In this document: positions 54,333-63,772 of the stretch, piece after piece
Layout: the number at the start of each line of letters is the position of its first letter
Position numbering within the stretch: position 1 is the stretch's first letter
NCBI RefSeq assembly: GCF_012955605.1
Contig: NZ_CP052135.1
Location: 1,647,469 to 1,711,468, forward strand
Direction: 5' to 3'
From: Bacillus fonticola
Lineage (GTDB): Bacteria; Bacillota; Bacilli; Bacillales; JC228
Length of the DNA stretch: 64,000 nucleotides
The notes under the pieces: generated by a model
The model's input: the letters and a program-made list of their open reading frames with translations, nothing else
Database searches by the model: none
Told to the model about the DNA's origin: nothing
Made by a program: the position numbers and the translations under genes

Positions 54333-54507
54333 ATATTCGAGAAGAAGATCAGCTTTGAGGAGTAAAAGGAGTAAATACAAATAGTTATATGGCGGCCTTC
54401 AATTTTATGTGTTAAAATTTACCATATACATTAAGTTATTTTTTTGCCAAAAAAGTAAGCCTAAATTAATTTTTATCTATTTTATTTTTGGCTCTGTTAA
54501 AATGGCT

Positions 54508-54763
54508 GTTGATTTCCGTTCCAGGTGCTCGCTTTCCGCGGGGTGGGCGGTGAGCCTCCTCATCGCTGCGCTCTTGCGGGATGAAATGCGGAAGCGGTCC
54601 GTTTTGCTTCCTCTGAAAAATGTTCTTTGGCTTTAGAGGCGCTTTTTGCCTCAAAAGACGAAGGTTATTTTCAGACGGGAGCAGACCGCTGTAGCTAGAC
54701 ACGTCTCACCTGTCCCGCTAATCCCGCAGAACAAGGAAGAAAGGCTAAAGGCGCCACGTCCTG
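54508..54763 (+). repeat. Dispersed repeat R1, copy 1 (inverted partner at 57111-57366)
   Basis: The element starts GTTGATTTCCGTTCC, contains CGCTTTCCGCGGGG and TTCTTTGGCTTTAGAGGCG, and ends GGCGCCACGTCCTG. It is 256 bp long, the same length as the inverted copy. Elements with this sequence are widespread in Bacillaceae genomes; I know no assigned function. It is followed directly by R2 sequence. Confidence 0.85.
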
Positions 54764-54799
54764 TGGCAACGCCTTCCTGACCCACGTCCTGTGGGCCTC
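54739..54799 (+). repeat. Dispersed repeat R2, copy joined to R1
   Basis: AAAGGCTAAAGGCGCCACGT overlaps the end of R1 and continues GCAACGCCTTCCTGACCCAC followed by GTCCTGTGGG, matching R2 ends at 26609, 36415 and 44850. Confidence 0.6.
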
Positions 54800-54865
54800 C
54801 GCTCCAATCAACAGCGTGCCAAGTATTATTTTTGCTTCTTATCACACCCTTTGTTATACTGAAGT

Positions 54866-55701
54866 TTAGGTGAATCTTATTTGAATTGGCTTTGCTAATT
54901 CAGCTACATCCTCGTCTGTTACCGTGCGACCGCGAATCGCTTCTAACAGATTCGAGGATTTTTCTTTTGCTGTTTTTTTCAACTGTTTCCATACGCTAGA
55001 CCCTTTTTCGTATAGCTGCATCAACATGTCCGCAATCTGGATGAGAAGATAATGATTTTTCATCGCTTGGTACTGGTGGCTATTAGGGTGCTCAATAAAA
55101 TAACGCGTATTTTTTTGTTGATTAAAACATTGATTCTCGATCTTCCAACGGCTTCGACCTACTGAAACCAGCCGTTCTGCATTGTTCTTGTTCACTTTCA
55201 TATTCGTGATAAAGACAAATTGTCGACTTGTTCCTTCTTCTGTTTCGAACTTAGATTCCAGTACATTCACCATTCTTTTATGATAGGGCATGTCATTGAC
55301 CCAAAAAAGATGACTCTCCAGTATCTCCCTTCTATTTTGTACTGGTTGAAGCACCGCTTCTTGAACAGTTCCTTGACCATATAAGTCCTGATTTCTTCTA
55401 ACTCTGTCACTTCTAGTCCAGTTAAAAAGTCGTTAAAGGTATTGTAATGAGGGAGTTCTTCCAACTCGTCTAGCTGCAATGTTTTCCTCACATTCTCTAT
55501 ACACTCATCCGTATTTAATGCGTCACTCATGCTTCTCATAGAGGTCAAACCCATCACGTTTTTTAACAGAGTGGTATATAAGAGTACTTCTGGTCCATAG
55601 GTAATATAGCTTTTTGATCGGTGATCTTTTACTTTTTTTAGTTTGTGAATTGAATGAATTTCACAAATCAGAGCCCATGCAGCGCAAGGGTTTTGAGACA
55701 T
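54866..55701 (-). pseudogene. Transposase with internal deletion and frameshift
   Basis: Two overlapping frames cover the two ends of one transposase. The 5' part (55701 to about 55330) holds MSQNPCAAWALICEIHSIHK, SMRSMSDALNTDECIENVRK and LEELPHYNTFNDFL, an N-terminal domain. The 3' part (55354-54866) holds FVFITNMKVNKNNAERLVSV, GRSRWKIENQCFNQQKNTRY and NHYLLIQIADMLMQLYEKG, a DDE-type C-terminal block. The catalytic middle is missing and the frames do not join. The family (IS4-like fold) is uncertain. Confidence 0.75.
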
Positions 55702-55825
55702 AGTAAAAGGAGTACCTCCCCAAGTCTTGTATAATGGTAAGTAAGCAAGAACCAAAAGACTGGAGGAACTCCCAATGGTTAGTATACGACAAGAGAGCTT
55801 GTGTAGCATCCAAGAATGATACGAG

Positions 55826-57110
55826 ATGGAACCTCCCCAACGCTATCAAGAGATGATTTCAGCGATAGACTTGGATGAAATTTACCACAATGTAACCAAA
55901 AAGTCTCGGTTCGATGCTCCCGAAAAATTAAATTATGCCGCTATGGTCATTTCAGTTTGTATCTGCTATGTTGAGGGGATTCCTACTAGTAAACAGCTCA
56001 TTAAACGGCTGAAGGATGACCTGAACTTCAAGTTAAATTGCAGTTTTTTAGTTTCAGACAATACCCCATGTGAATCTTCCTACTCGCGACTTTTAGGTAA
56101 ATTGAGTGAATCTAATATTTTAGAAGAAGCCCAAGAACAAGTTGTGCTCCAAGCAGTTAATGAGGGCTTTATTACAGAGGATACGGTCGCTATTGACGCC
56201 ACCCATTTTGAAGCCCGTGATCAAGCACCGCCGAAAGAAGAAAAGCCCAAAACTGAACCTAAAAAACGCGGTCGAAAACCGAAGGCAGAGCGTGAGCAGT
56301 GGATCGGAGCATTCCTCCCTAAGTCTGAGCATTCCTCCCTAAGTCTGAGCATCCCTCCCTGAGTCTGAGCATTCCTCCCTGAGTCTGAGCATTCCTCCCT
56401 AAGTCTGAGCATCCCTCCCTGAGTCTGAGCATTCCTCTCTGAGTCTGAGCATTCCTCCCTAAGTCTGAGCATTCCTCCCTAAGTCTGAGCATTCCTCCCT
56501 AAGTCTGAGCATTCCTCTCTGAGTCTGAGCATTCCTCCCTGAGTCTGAGCATCCCTCCCTAAGTCTGAGCATTCCTCTCTGAGTCTGAGCATCCCTCTCT
56601 GAGTCTGAGCATCCCACTCTAAGTCTGAGCATTCCTCTCTAAGTCTGAGCATTCCTCCCTGAGTCTGAGCATTCCTCCCTAAGTCTGAGCATTCCTCCCT
56701 GAGTCTCCGAACAAGCTGAAAAAGAAGCTGATTTTCCACTTTTTGAGAGAAAATCGAAGCTCAATTAGATGCATCTGTAGCGGAATTACGTGCTGAAGTC
56801 CCTCAAAACCCTACTTGGGGCGTCAAAAAGAACAGTGAAGGGAAGAACGTCTTTTGGTATGGCTACAAGGGGCATCTGACTGTCGGCACATCGAGTCAAT
56901 ACATACTACAGACCCTTTTCTCATTGGGTAGTCTGAACGATGGAAAGGCAGCGATCCCACTATTAAAGGGGATTCATGTACGTCTCGCTCTTCCGACATT
57001 ACGCTATCAGACCATGGACGCAGGCTATGATTATGACCCTATTTATGGACAAGTACATCGAATGGGGCATCAGTCCATCATTGCGTATAACAAGCGAAAT
57101 GAGCCAGAAC
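55826..57110 (+). pseudogene. IS1182-family transposase broken by array D and repeat R1
   Basis: The 5' half (MEPPQRYQEMISAIDLDEIY, TIDATHFEARD-like TVAIDATHFEARDQAP) is an IS1182 transposase with the first catalytic Asp. It is cut at KAEREQW by about 400 bp of the 20-bp array D. The frame resumes after the array (SEQAEKEADFPLFE), then shifts by one base near 56750. It continues through NSEGKNVFWYGYKGHLTVGT, TMDAGYDYDPIYGQ and IIAYNKRNEPEP, and is ended by R1 copy 2 at 57111. The third catalytic residue region is lost. Confidence 0.88.
56306..56707. repeat. Array D: about 20 units of the GAGTCTG minisatellite inside a transposase gene
   Basis: The 20-bp unit is CTGAGTCTGAGCATTCCTCC with changes CTAAGTCTG, CATCCCTCC and CATTCCTCT. 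Only the GAGC half-unit type is present. Left of it lies transposase codon sequence ending GAGCAGTGGATC, right of it CCGAACAAGCTGAAAAAG. The orientation matches arrays A, B and C. Confidence 0.95.
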
Positions 57111-57366
57111 CAGGACGTGGCGCCCTTAGCCTTGCCTCCTTGTCCTGCGGGATCAGCGGGACAGGTGAGACGTGTCTAGCTGCAGCGGTCTGCTCCCGTC
57201 TGAAAATAACCTTCGTCTTTTGAGGCAAAAAACGCCTCTAAAGCCAAAGAACATCTTTCAGAGGGAGCAAGGCGGACCGCTTCCACATTTCATTCCCGCA
57301 GGAGCGGAGCGACGAGGAGGCTCACGGCCCGCCCGCGGAAAGCGTCCGCCTGTAGCGGAAATCAAC
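57111..57366 (-). repeat. Dispersed repeat R1, copy 2
   Basis: This is an inverted copy of 54508-54763 with the same 256-bp length and roughly 85 percent identity by eye. It truncates the transposase reading frame at its end CAGGACGTGGCGCC. Confidence 0.85.
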
Positions 57367-57463
57367 AACCTTGTTCAAGCGGTATGAATCAAGAAAATTT
57401 TTAAGCAACTACTATTCTGCTGGTCTGTGTATTTTTAAAAAGAGCAATTATGAAATTGATTCA

Positions 57464-57559
57464 AATTAGATCCTTAAAGAAATGTCTTTGAGTTTTTGTG
57501 AACTCGAAGAAATAATTCGTCTCTTTTTCCTGTTTTCTTCTCTCTTTTCTCGTAGCCAT
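57464..57559 (-). CDS. Small 31-residue open frame, possible regulator remnant
   Basis: An ATG with AGGAGG about 7 bases upstream starts MATRKEREENRKKRRIISSS and stops after 31 codons. The basic start resembles the beginning of TetR-type regulators, so this may be a decayed gene; a real small peptide is also possible. The rest of 57367-57785 holds no supported gene. Confidence 0.3.
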
Positions 57560-57785
57560 AGTAATCCTCCTAAAATGTGCAGTCATATAGCACTTTTGTA
57601 CCGCTAAATTATCTCATATTTAGCACATTTTAGGGTAGATAGACGTAAGATTAGCTCGAAGAATTTTTACTCTCCAGTACTGGAAGAAGATGGAAACTTT
57701 GCGCGCGTATACTCGGTGAAGGTGTTGATAGATTTTGTCGATCAAATCAGGCACCTTATCCATCAAATCGCTAGTTGCGCATCAA

Positions 57786-57821
57786 AAAAGAGTTGACCAG
57801 CAAAAACTGGTCAACTCTTTT
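57786..57821. terminator. Bidirectional terminator after nupQ
   Basis: AAAAGAGTTGACCAG (57786-57800) and CTGGTCAACTCTTTT (57807-57821) form a perfect 15-bp stem around CAAAAA, with T runs on both strands. It ends the nup operon 7 bases after the nupQ stop codon. Confidence 0.9.
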
Positions 57822-57828
57822 CATATTA

Positions 57829-58788
57829 TTACCGTGAACCTTTCACGTACGGTGTGTTCAAGGCTTTCGGTGCTGTGGCGCGACCGATGAAGCCGGCTAA
57901 AGCTAAAATCGTGAGTACGTATGGGGCAATGTCGAGCACCACTTTCGGTACCGCCTCTAGCCAAGGAACTTGTGACTGAACGTAGACTAGACTTTGGGCT
58001 AATCCGAAAAACAGGGCGGCTCCCATTGCGCCTAATGGATGCCATTTCCCAAAAATCATAGCGGCGAGCGCCATAAACCCTTGTCCAGAAATGGTCCCGT
58101 TGGAAAAATTGAGCGAAACCGTTTGTGCGAAGATGCCGCCCCCGAGTCCACCGAGCGCTCCACTGATGATCACGGCGATATAACGCATTCTCGTGACGTT
58201 AATTCCCATCGTGTCGGCTGCCGTTGGATGTTCTCCAACTGCACGTAAACGAAGGCCAAACGGTGTGTAAAATAATACGAACCAGACGATAATCACCAAT
58301 ACAAAGGCGACCAAGTTCGTTGCGTACGTACTTTGGAAAAATAGCGGTCCTAAGATGGGGATGTCAGACAAATACGGTACAGACGTTTTATTGAACCACA
58401 CGTCGATGCTATCTGTTTGCCCTTTTCCGTATAACTTTTCAATGGCGAACAAGCCAATTCCTAGCGCAAGAAAGTTAATGGCCACCCCGCTAATGACTTG
58501 ATCAGCACGAAACGTAATTGAGGCGACCGCATGAAGAATAGCGAACAAGCTTGAAGCGAGTGTAGCAGCGAGTAGCGCCACCCATTTAGCGCCGTCGTCC
58601 ATGATCGGAGCTAACGTTAAGTTTGTCACAATTCCAACGAAGGCACCCATGATCATAAGTCCTTCAAGGCCAATGTTCACGATACCAGCTCGTTCAGAAA
58701 TCACGCCACCTAGTGCAGTAATGATTAGAGGTACCGCTAAAAAGAGTGCGTTCGGGACAACAATTGCTAAAATGTCCATCAATCCCAC
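57829..58788 (-). CDS. nupQ: Nucleoside ABC transporter permease NupQ (YufQ)
   Basis: This 319-residue BPD_transp_2 family permease has about nine membrane segments, with TALGGVISERAGIVNIGLEG and GEHPTAADTMGINVTRMRYI, the coupling segment. GALGGLGGGIFAQTVSLNFS and FMALAAMIFGKWHPLGAM follow. It forms the membrane channel with NupP for guanosine and related nucleosides. The GTG at 58788 starts 1 base after the nupP stop and has GGGGG 8 bases upstream. Confidence 0.92.
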   Translation of the reverse strand: MGLMDILAIVVPNALFLAVPLIITALGGVISERAGIVNIGLEGLMIMGAFVGIVTNLTLAPIMDDGAKWVALLAATLASSLFAILHAVASITFRADQVISGVAINFLALGIGLFAIEKLYGKGQTDSIDVWFNKTSVPYLSDIPILGPLFFQSTYATNLVAFVLVIIVWFVLFYTPFGLRLRAVGEHPTAADTMGINVTRMRYIAVIISGALGGLGGGIFAQTVSLNFSNGTISGQGFMALAAMIFGKWHPLGAMGAALFFGLAQSLVYVQSQVPWLEAVPKVVLDIAPYVLTILALAGFIGRATAPKALNTPYVKGSR

Positions 58789-58789
58789 G

Positions 58790-59839
58790 TTATTGTCCCC
58801 CTTTCTTACGACGTGCAATGAGAAATCGAATCATATAACTTGAAGCGACAAAGAAAATAATCACCGCAATAATAATGTCGACGACTTCTGTTGGAACTCC
58901 TGCTTCTAACGGCATATTTAAACTTCCAAATTTCAATCCGCCAAACAAAATAGCGGCTAACACAACACCAATGGCTGTATTGACCCCTAATAAAGCAACA
59001 GCAATTCCGTCAAAACCGATGTTTGTAAACCCAGATTTTACGGAGGCATACTCAAATGTACCGAGCCCTTCCATCGCCCCAGCTAAGCCGGCGAAGATTC
59101 CTGAGATCACCATCGAAAGCACGATATTTTTTGGCACACTCATCCCTGCGTAGTTGGCGGCATGTGTGTTAAAGCCAACTGCTTTTAGTTCGTACCCTTT
59201 TGTCGTACGTTCCAATAAAAACCACATCACAATAGCTGCTGCCATCGCAATCAAAATCCCCCAGTGCATCCGTGAATATAGTGTCACATTCTCTAAAAAT
59301 GCTGAGGTTAATGTAGCTGTTGGCGCAATCGTTTCCGTTCTGTCCTGGTTATCTGTCAAGACGTTTCTGATTAACGAGTTTGTCGTATACAATGCCACGT
59401 AGTTCATCATGATCGTCACGATGACTTCGTGGACACCCAGTTTTGCCTTTAATATACCCGGAATAAATGCCCACACCCCACCAGCCACAGCGGCAGCTAG
59501 TAAACTTAATGGAAGATGGATGTACATCGGTGCTTCGACTGCAATCCCTACCCAAACGGCAGCGACCCATCCTACGATCACTTGTCCTTCTACCCCAATG
59601 TTAAACAAGCCTGTACGGAACGCAAAAGCGACAGCTAGTCCTGCTAAAATGTACGGCGTGACTTGACGAATCGTCTCGCCGATGTAATAGGAATCACTCA
59701 TTACACCGGCAATAAGGGAGCCGTATGCTTGAAGTGGATTATATCCCGAAAAGAGCATAACGAATGCGCCCACAAGTAGGCCTAATACTACCGAGACGAC
59801 CGGGATGACTATGTTCATCATGCGATCAGATTTAAACAT
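58790..59839 (-). CDS. nupP: Nucleoside ABC transporter permease NupP (YufP)
   Basis: This 349-residue partner permease has MLFSGYNPLQAYGSLIAGVM, VAFAFRTGLFNIGVEGQVIV, GVHEVIVTIMMNYVALYTTN, and GFNTHAANYAGMSVPKNIVL. About ten hydrophobic helices are present. The ATG overlaps the last codons of nupO (GATGTTTAA), showing tight coupling. Family and order nupN-O-P-Q match the B. subtilis nucleoside importer. Confidence 0.92.
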   Translation of the reverse strand: MFKSDRMMNIVIPVVSVVLGLLVGAFVMLFSGYNPLQAYGSLIAGVMSDSYYIGETIRQVTPYILAGLAVAFAFRTGLFNIGVEGQVIVGWVAAVWVGIAVEAPMYIHLPLSLLAAAVAGGVWAFIPGILKAKLGVHEVIVTIMMNYVALYTTNSLIRNVLTDNQDRTETIAPTATLTSAFLENVTLYSRMHWGILIAMAAAIVMWFLLERTTKGYELKAVGFNTHAANYAGMSVPKNIVLSMVISGIFAGLAGAMEGLGTFEYASVKSGFTNIGFDGIAVALLGVNTAIGVVLAAILFGGLKFGSLNMPLEAGVPTEVVDIIIAVIIFFVASSYMIRFLIARRKKGGQ

Positions 59840-61370
59840 CGTCTATTCCCACCTTTCCACCACGTGAGCTACCTGCCATTAACAGGCCTAGTTCTTGTTC
59901 AGACGTTTCTTTAGGGTCGACCACGGCAACAATTTTCCCTTCGTAAAGAACCGCAATGCGGTCACTCACATTTAAAATCTCATCAAGTTCAAACGAAACT
60001 AATAGAATCGCTTTTCCTTCGTCGCGTTGCTGGATGAGACGTTGATGAATAAACTCAATAGCTCCGACATCAAGACCACGAGTTGGTTGCGCGGCAATGA
60101 GAAGATCCGGGTTACGGTCTACCTCACGCCCGATAATCGCCTTTTGCTGATTTCCACCTGATAGAGCACGTGCTGGTGTGAATTCATGAGGCGTTCTTAC
60201 GTCATATTCTTTAATTATTTTTTTCGCTTGCTTTTGAATTTCCTTATGCTTTAAAATACCGCCTTTTGAGAGAGGCTCCTTATAATAGGTTTGTAGAGCG
60301 ATATTCTCTGCAATAGAGAAATCTAACACTAAACCGTGCTTGTGACGGTCTTGCGGAATGTGGCCAACCCCTGCCTCTAATATTTTGCGAGGTCTTTTTC
60401 CTTTTAGCTCTTGACCGTTTAAGACAATCGAACCGGAGTTAGGTTTGCGTAAGCCTGTGATTGCTTCAATGAGTTCTGTTTGTCCGTTCCCGTCGACACC
60501 GGCCACGCCAAGAATTTCCCCTGAGCGCACTTCAAGACTCAATTCATTGACCGCTTTAATCCCGCGTGAATCTTTAACGATGAGGTTGCTGATTTCTAAC
60601 ACTTTGTCTTTCGGAGTCGCTTTTGACTTCTCTGTTGAAAACACGACATCACGTCCCACCATGACACTCGCTAATTCCGTAGGGTTCGTTTCCGCAACGT
60701 TGTACGTTCCGATGCCTTGCCCTTTGCGGATTACGGTGACACGGTGACACACTTCCATAATTTCTTTTAATTTGTGCGTGATGAGGATGATGCTTTTCCC
60801 TTCATCAATCAGTGTTTTCATAATTTGAATGAGTTCTTTAATCTCTTGCGGTGTTAACACAGCTGTTGGTTCGTCTAGAATGACGATGTCTGCACCGCGA
60901 TAAAGCGTTTTTAGAATTTCTACACGTTGCTGCATCCCAACAGAAATATCCGCAATTTTCGCATCTGGGTCAACGCGAAGTCCGTACTGATCCGAAATAT
61001 TTTGAACGATTTTCCTTGCTTCTTTCATGTTGTTTATGACTTTTCCGTAATGGGGCTCTTTGCCTAAAACAATGTTTTCCGTCACTGTAAACGTGTCCAC
61101 GAGCATGAAATGTTGGTGCACCATGCCGATTCCGAGATCATTGGCCTTGTTCGGATCCGTAATGTGAACATCTTCCCCGCGCACGCGAATGCTTCCTTGT
61201 TCAGGCTGGTACAAGCCAAATAACACGTTCATTAACGTCGATTTTCCCGCTCCGTTTTCTCCAAGAAGTGCGTGAATCTCGCCTTTTTTTACTTGAAGCG
61301 TCACGTTGTCATTCGCGACAATGCCTGGAAACTCTTTGCGAATATTGAGCATTTCAATGACAAACTCCAT
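59832..61370 (-). CDS. nupO: Nucleoside ABC transporter ATP-binding protein NupO (YufO)
   Basis: This 512-residue double ATPase has a first Walker A GENGAGKST and signature SVGMQQRVEIL. The second half has VDGNGQTE in place of a canonical Walker A, signature LSGGNQQKAIIGREVD and LLIAAQPTRGLD. This asymmetry is normal for sugar/nucleoside importers of this class. The ATG at 61370 follows AAAGGAG by 9 bases. It follows nupN after a 254-bp spacer with hairpins. Confidence 0.94.
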   Translation of the reverse strand: MEFVIEMLNIRKEFPGIVANDNVTLQVKKGEIHALLGENGAGKSTLMNVLFGLYQPEQGSIRVRGEDVHITDPNKANDLGIGMVHQHFMLVDTFTVTENIVLGKEPHYGKVINNMKEARKIVQNISDQYGLRVDPDAKIADISVGMQQRVEILKTLYRGADIVILDEPTAVLTPQEIKELIQIMKTLIDEGKSIILITHKLKEIMEVCHRVTVIRKGQGIGTYNVAETNPTELASVMVGRDVVFSTEKSKATPKDKVLEISNLIVKDSRGIKAVNELSLEVRSGEILGVAGVDGNGQTELIEAITGLRKPNSGSIVLNGQELKGKRPRKILEAGVGHIPQDRHKHGLVLDFSIAENIALQTYYKEPLSKGGILKHKEIQKQAKKIIKEYDVRTPHEFTPARALSGGNQQKAIIGREVDRNPDLLIAAQPTRGLDVGAIEFIHQRLIQQRDEGKAILLVSFELDEILNVSDRIAVLYEGKIVAVVDPKETSEQELGLLMAGSSRGGKVGIDDV

Positions 61371-61624
61371 GGCTAACGCTCCTTTCATTTACTTAGAATT
61401 GGAATCAACTGTTACTTGTAAGAGGTCTGACAACTACTTTTTCCACAAAAAGAATGCAAACAATACCGGTTCGTTTGCAAGAATACGTTTCGAGTTGGAT
61501 GGCTCTTCTTCCAATAGGAATCAAACCTGAAGCCACTCGAGAAATCGAACAGCTTCAGCTTCAATCCCCCTGCATAAATAGGGGGCAGGGATAGATCTCC
61601 CTCCCCCACAAGAAAGAAACCTAC
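61371..61624 (-). promoter_or_regulatory. Spacer between nupN and nupO with two hairpins
   Basis: On the minus strand CCCCCT (61580-61585 as its complement) and AGGGGG (complement of 61566-61571) form a stem. About 20 bases later CTGAAGC and GCTTCAG form another. Neither has a T run. Such hairpins after the gene for the binding lipoprotein commonly lower downstream expression, giving excess binding protein; this is inference. Confidence 0.45.
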
Positions 61625-62704
61625 TTACTCAGCTGGTACTGAAGGCACTTCGATTTCTCCGTCGATGATTTGTTGTTTGTAAGACTCAATTTCATCAAGA
61701 ATTTCAGGTGTTAAGTTTTCAGACTCTGCCACTCCGACACCGTTGTCATCTAAACCGTACTCCAGAATTTCGCCACCAGGGAATTCACCGTTCATTGCTT
61801 GTGTAGTCACGTCTTGAACGGCTGTATCTACTCGTTTCACCATCGAAGTAAGCGTTACGTTGTAAGTTTCACCGTTTACTTCGACTTCCCCTTCAGGAGC
61901 CTGGTCTTTGTCCACGCCGATCACCCACACTTTGCGCTCAGGATCGATGTTTTTCAAATCTTTCGCCTCTGTGAAGATCCCGTTACCCGTCGCACCGGAT
62001 GCGTGGTAGATCACGTCAACACCAGAAGAGTACATGCTGTTCGCAATCGCTTTCCCGGTGTCTGGCTTATCAAATGCATTCGCATATTGCACGTCGATTT
62101 CAGCTTCAGGATTTACTGCTTTTACCCCTGCCACGAAACCAGCTTCGAATTTTCCAATGAGTTCAGACTGCGTGCCACCAACGAACCCAACTTTATTCGT
62201 TTCTGTCGTCAAACCTGCCGCCACACCCACAAGGAAAGAACCTTCTTGCTCTGCAAAGACGAGACTTGCCACATTGTCACCTTCCACAACGCTATCGACA
62301 ATCGCAAAGTTCGTTTCAGGATTTTGCCCGGCAATCGTTTCTACCGCCGGTGCCAATAAGTAGCCGATTCCATACACTAAGTTGAAATCGTCACGAACAA
62401 GACGAGAAAGGTTCGTTTCATAATCGGCATCACTTTCAGATTGAAGGTAGTGATAGCCATCGGAACCTTCCGTTAAACCGTTCTCTTTACCGAACGCTTG
62501 GAGACCTTCCCACGCGGATTGGTTGAATGATTTATCGTCAACGCCTCCAACATCCGTTACTAATGCTACTTTAAAATCGCTCGTTTCGCTTCCCTCACCT
62601 GTAGAGCCGCCATCACTTGCCTCTTCGCCAGTACCACAAGCTGCTAAAATGGACCCTGTTGCGAAAATGGTAGCGAGCATTAATCCAAACTTACGCTTTC
62701 TCAC
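61625..62704 (-). CDS. nupN: Nucleoside-binding lipoprotein NupN (YufN, BMP family)
   Basis: This 359-residue protein has a basic signal ([17 protein letters not shown]) and lipobox ILAAC with acylation Cys about residue 22, then a Gly/Ser/Glu linker. The BMP-type domain shows [52 protein letters not shown] and [13 protein letters not shown]. Members bind nucleosides such as guanosine. The start is a GTG 7 bases after AGGAGG. It heads the nup operon, 57 bases after the GntR regulator gene. Confidence 0.93.
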   Translation of the reverse strand: MRKRKFGLMLATIFATGSILAACGTGEEASDGGSTGEGSETSDFKVALVTDVGGVDDKSFNQSAWEGLQAFGKENGLTEGSDGYHYLQSESDADYETNLSRLVRDDFNLVYGIGYLLAPAVETIAGQNPETNFAIVDSVVEGDNVASLVFAEQEGSFLVGVAAGLTTETNKVGFVGGTQSELIGKFEAGFVAGVKAVNPEAEIDVQYANAFDKPDTGKAIANSMYSSGVDVIYHASGATGNGIFTEAKDLKNIDPERKVWVIGVDKDQAPEGEVEVNGETYNVTLTSMVKRVDTAVQDVTTQAMNGEFPGGEILEYGLDDNGVGVAESENLTPEILDEIESYKQQIIDGEIEVPSVPAE

Positions 62705-62761
62705 GTGAAATCCTCCTAAGATTGTATACTTCAGTAGGTTTGAATCGTGTTTAGAAAGAAA

Positions 62762-63490
62762 TTACGAAAATCGTTTACGCCACACATGAAATTGAAATTG
62801 ATCAGCCCGAAAATAGTTTACAGAGTACAGAATGGGTGTATCTCTTTCGTCAAAATGCGTCTGCTTTAATAAAAGCAGGGCCGTTTCTGGGCTGCATTCC
62901 AACATCGGAGAAACGTGCTCATGGTACCCGATTGGCTCCATATACGTCACTGCATGCGTAATGGTCACATCGCTACGAGACTCCAACCATTGAAAAATAG
63001 AATGAAACTCATCGTGTCGTCCGTGCTCCACATATTTTTGTGGAATTCTATCTAAGCAGTATACGACAGGCTTCCCGTTTGCTGTACGAATGCGCTCCAT
63101 TTCATAAATAGGCTCCAGACGATCGAGTCCAAAACGTTCTTGATCCTCTGCCGTTGACTGCGAGACCTCAGATTGTAAAAAGTGGGTCCCTGGCGTCATG
63201 CCGGCTTCTAAAATCATATCTGTCACACTTTTCAGATGCTCGATACCTGAAGACATGACGGGCTGCGCATTAACAAACGTTCCGACACCATGACGACGGA
63301 CAATCCAATGCTCTTCTTCTAGCACACGCAACGCTTCCCGTAACGTGACCCGACTCACACCGAGTTTTTTCGATAAATCGAACTCAGACGGAAGACGATC
63401 ATGCTCGGGGTATACACCTTGCTTCATGTCCCGCTTCAATCGATCAATGACTTGCAAATATAAGTGGCGCTGATCTGTTTTCACCATCAT
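62762..63490 (-). CDS. GntR/HutC-family transcriptional regulator (YmfC-like)
   Basis: This 242-residue protein has an N-terminal GntR winged helix (LKRDMKQGVYPEHDRLPSEF, LGVSRVTLREALRVLEEEHW, RRHGVGTFVN) and a C-terminal UTRA ligand domain (YEMERIRTANGKPVVYCLDR, ECSPETALLLLKQTHFDERD). It lies just upstream of nupN in the same direction, so a role as nucleoside-responsive regulator of the transporter is likely. The ATG follows GGAG. In B. subtilis the homologous ymfC sits next to spoIIIE. Confidence 0.9.
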   Translation of the reverse strand: MMVKTDQRHLYLQVIDRLKRDMKQGVYPEHDRLPSEFDLSKKLGVSRVTLREALRVLEEEHWIVRRHGVGTFVNAQPVMSSGIEHLKSVTDMILEAGMTPGTHFLQSEVSQSTAEDQERFGLDRLEPIYEMERIRTANGKPVVYCLDRIPQKYVEHGRHDEFHSIFQWLESRSDVTITHAVTYMEPIGYHEHVSPMLECSPETALLLLKQTHFDERDTPILYSVNYFRADQFQFHVWRKRFS

Positions 63491-63772
63491 GACCGCTCCT
63501 CATTTCATACCTTTCTCTCAAATCATCCCTACTAATCGAAAATACTATAACACTATTTATACAAGAAATAAACACTCGATCACGAATTATGTCGAATGGT
63601 GACCGATAGCTGAAAACGGGGTATTTTGCGAATTTTGCCACCTGGATAAAAGTGGGTGACAGGCACTACATCATACATTCCAGGCACCCGCTCACTACAT
63701 TAGATTTTCTTGCACACTCTAAGTTCCAGCGGCGTGCCTACTCACGGTTTTGTGACAGGCACGCAAAACAGG
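63491..63772. repeat. Spacer with CAGGCAC repeats and an 8-bp stem
   Basis: CAGGCAC occurs at about 63661 and 63683, each near an ACTACAT. GCGTGCCT (63732-63739) and AGGCACGC (63757-63764) form a stem around GTTTTGTGACA. These GTGACAGGCAC phrases resemble those in the 247-bp repeat at 8592-9085. No gene is supported; the ftsK terminator might be the stem, though it lacks a T run. Confidence 0.5.

Noticed and set aside
57464-57559. Functional TetR regulator
   Set aside because: Only the first dozen residues resemble a TetR start; the frame stops at 31 codons without a ligand domain.
62705-62761. Purine riboswitch upstream of the nucleoside transporter
   Set aside because: The 57-bp space is too short and I see no aptamer core; control by the adjacent GntR protein is more likely.
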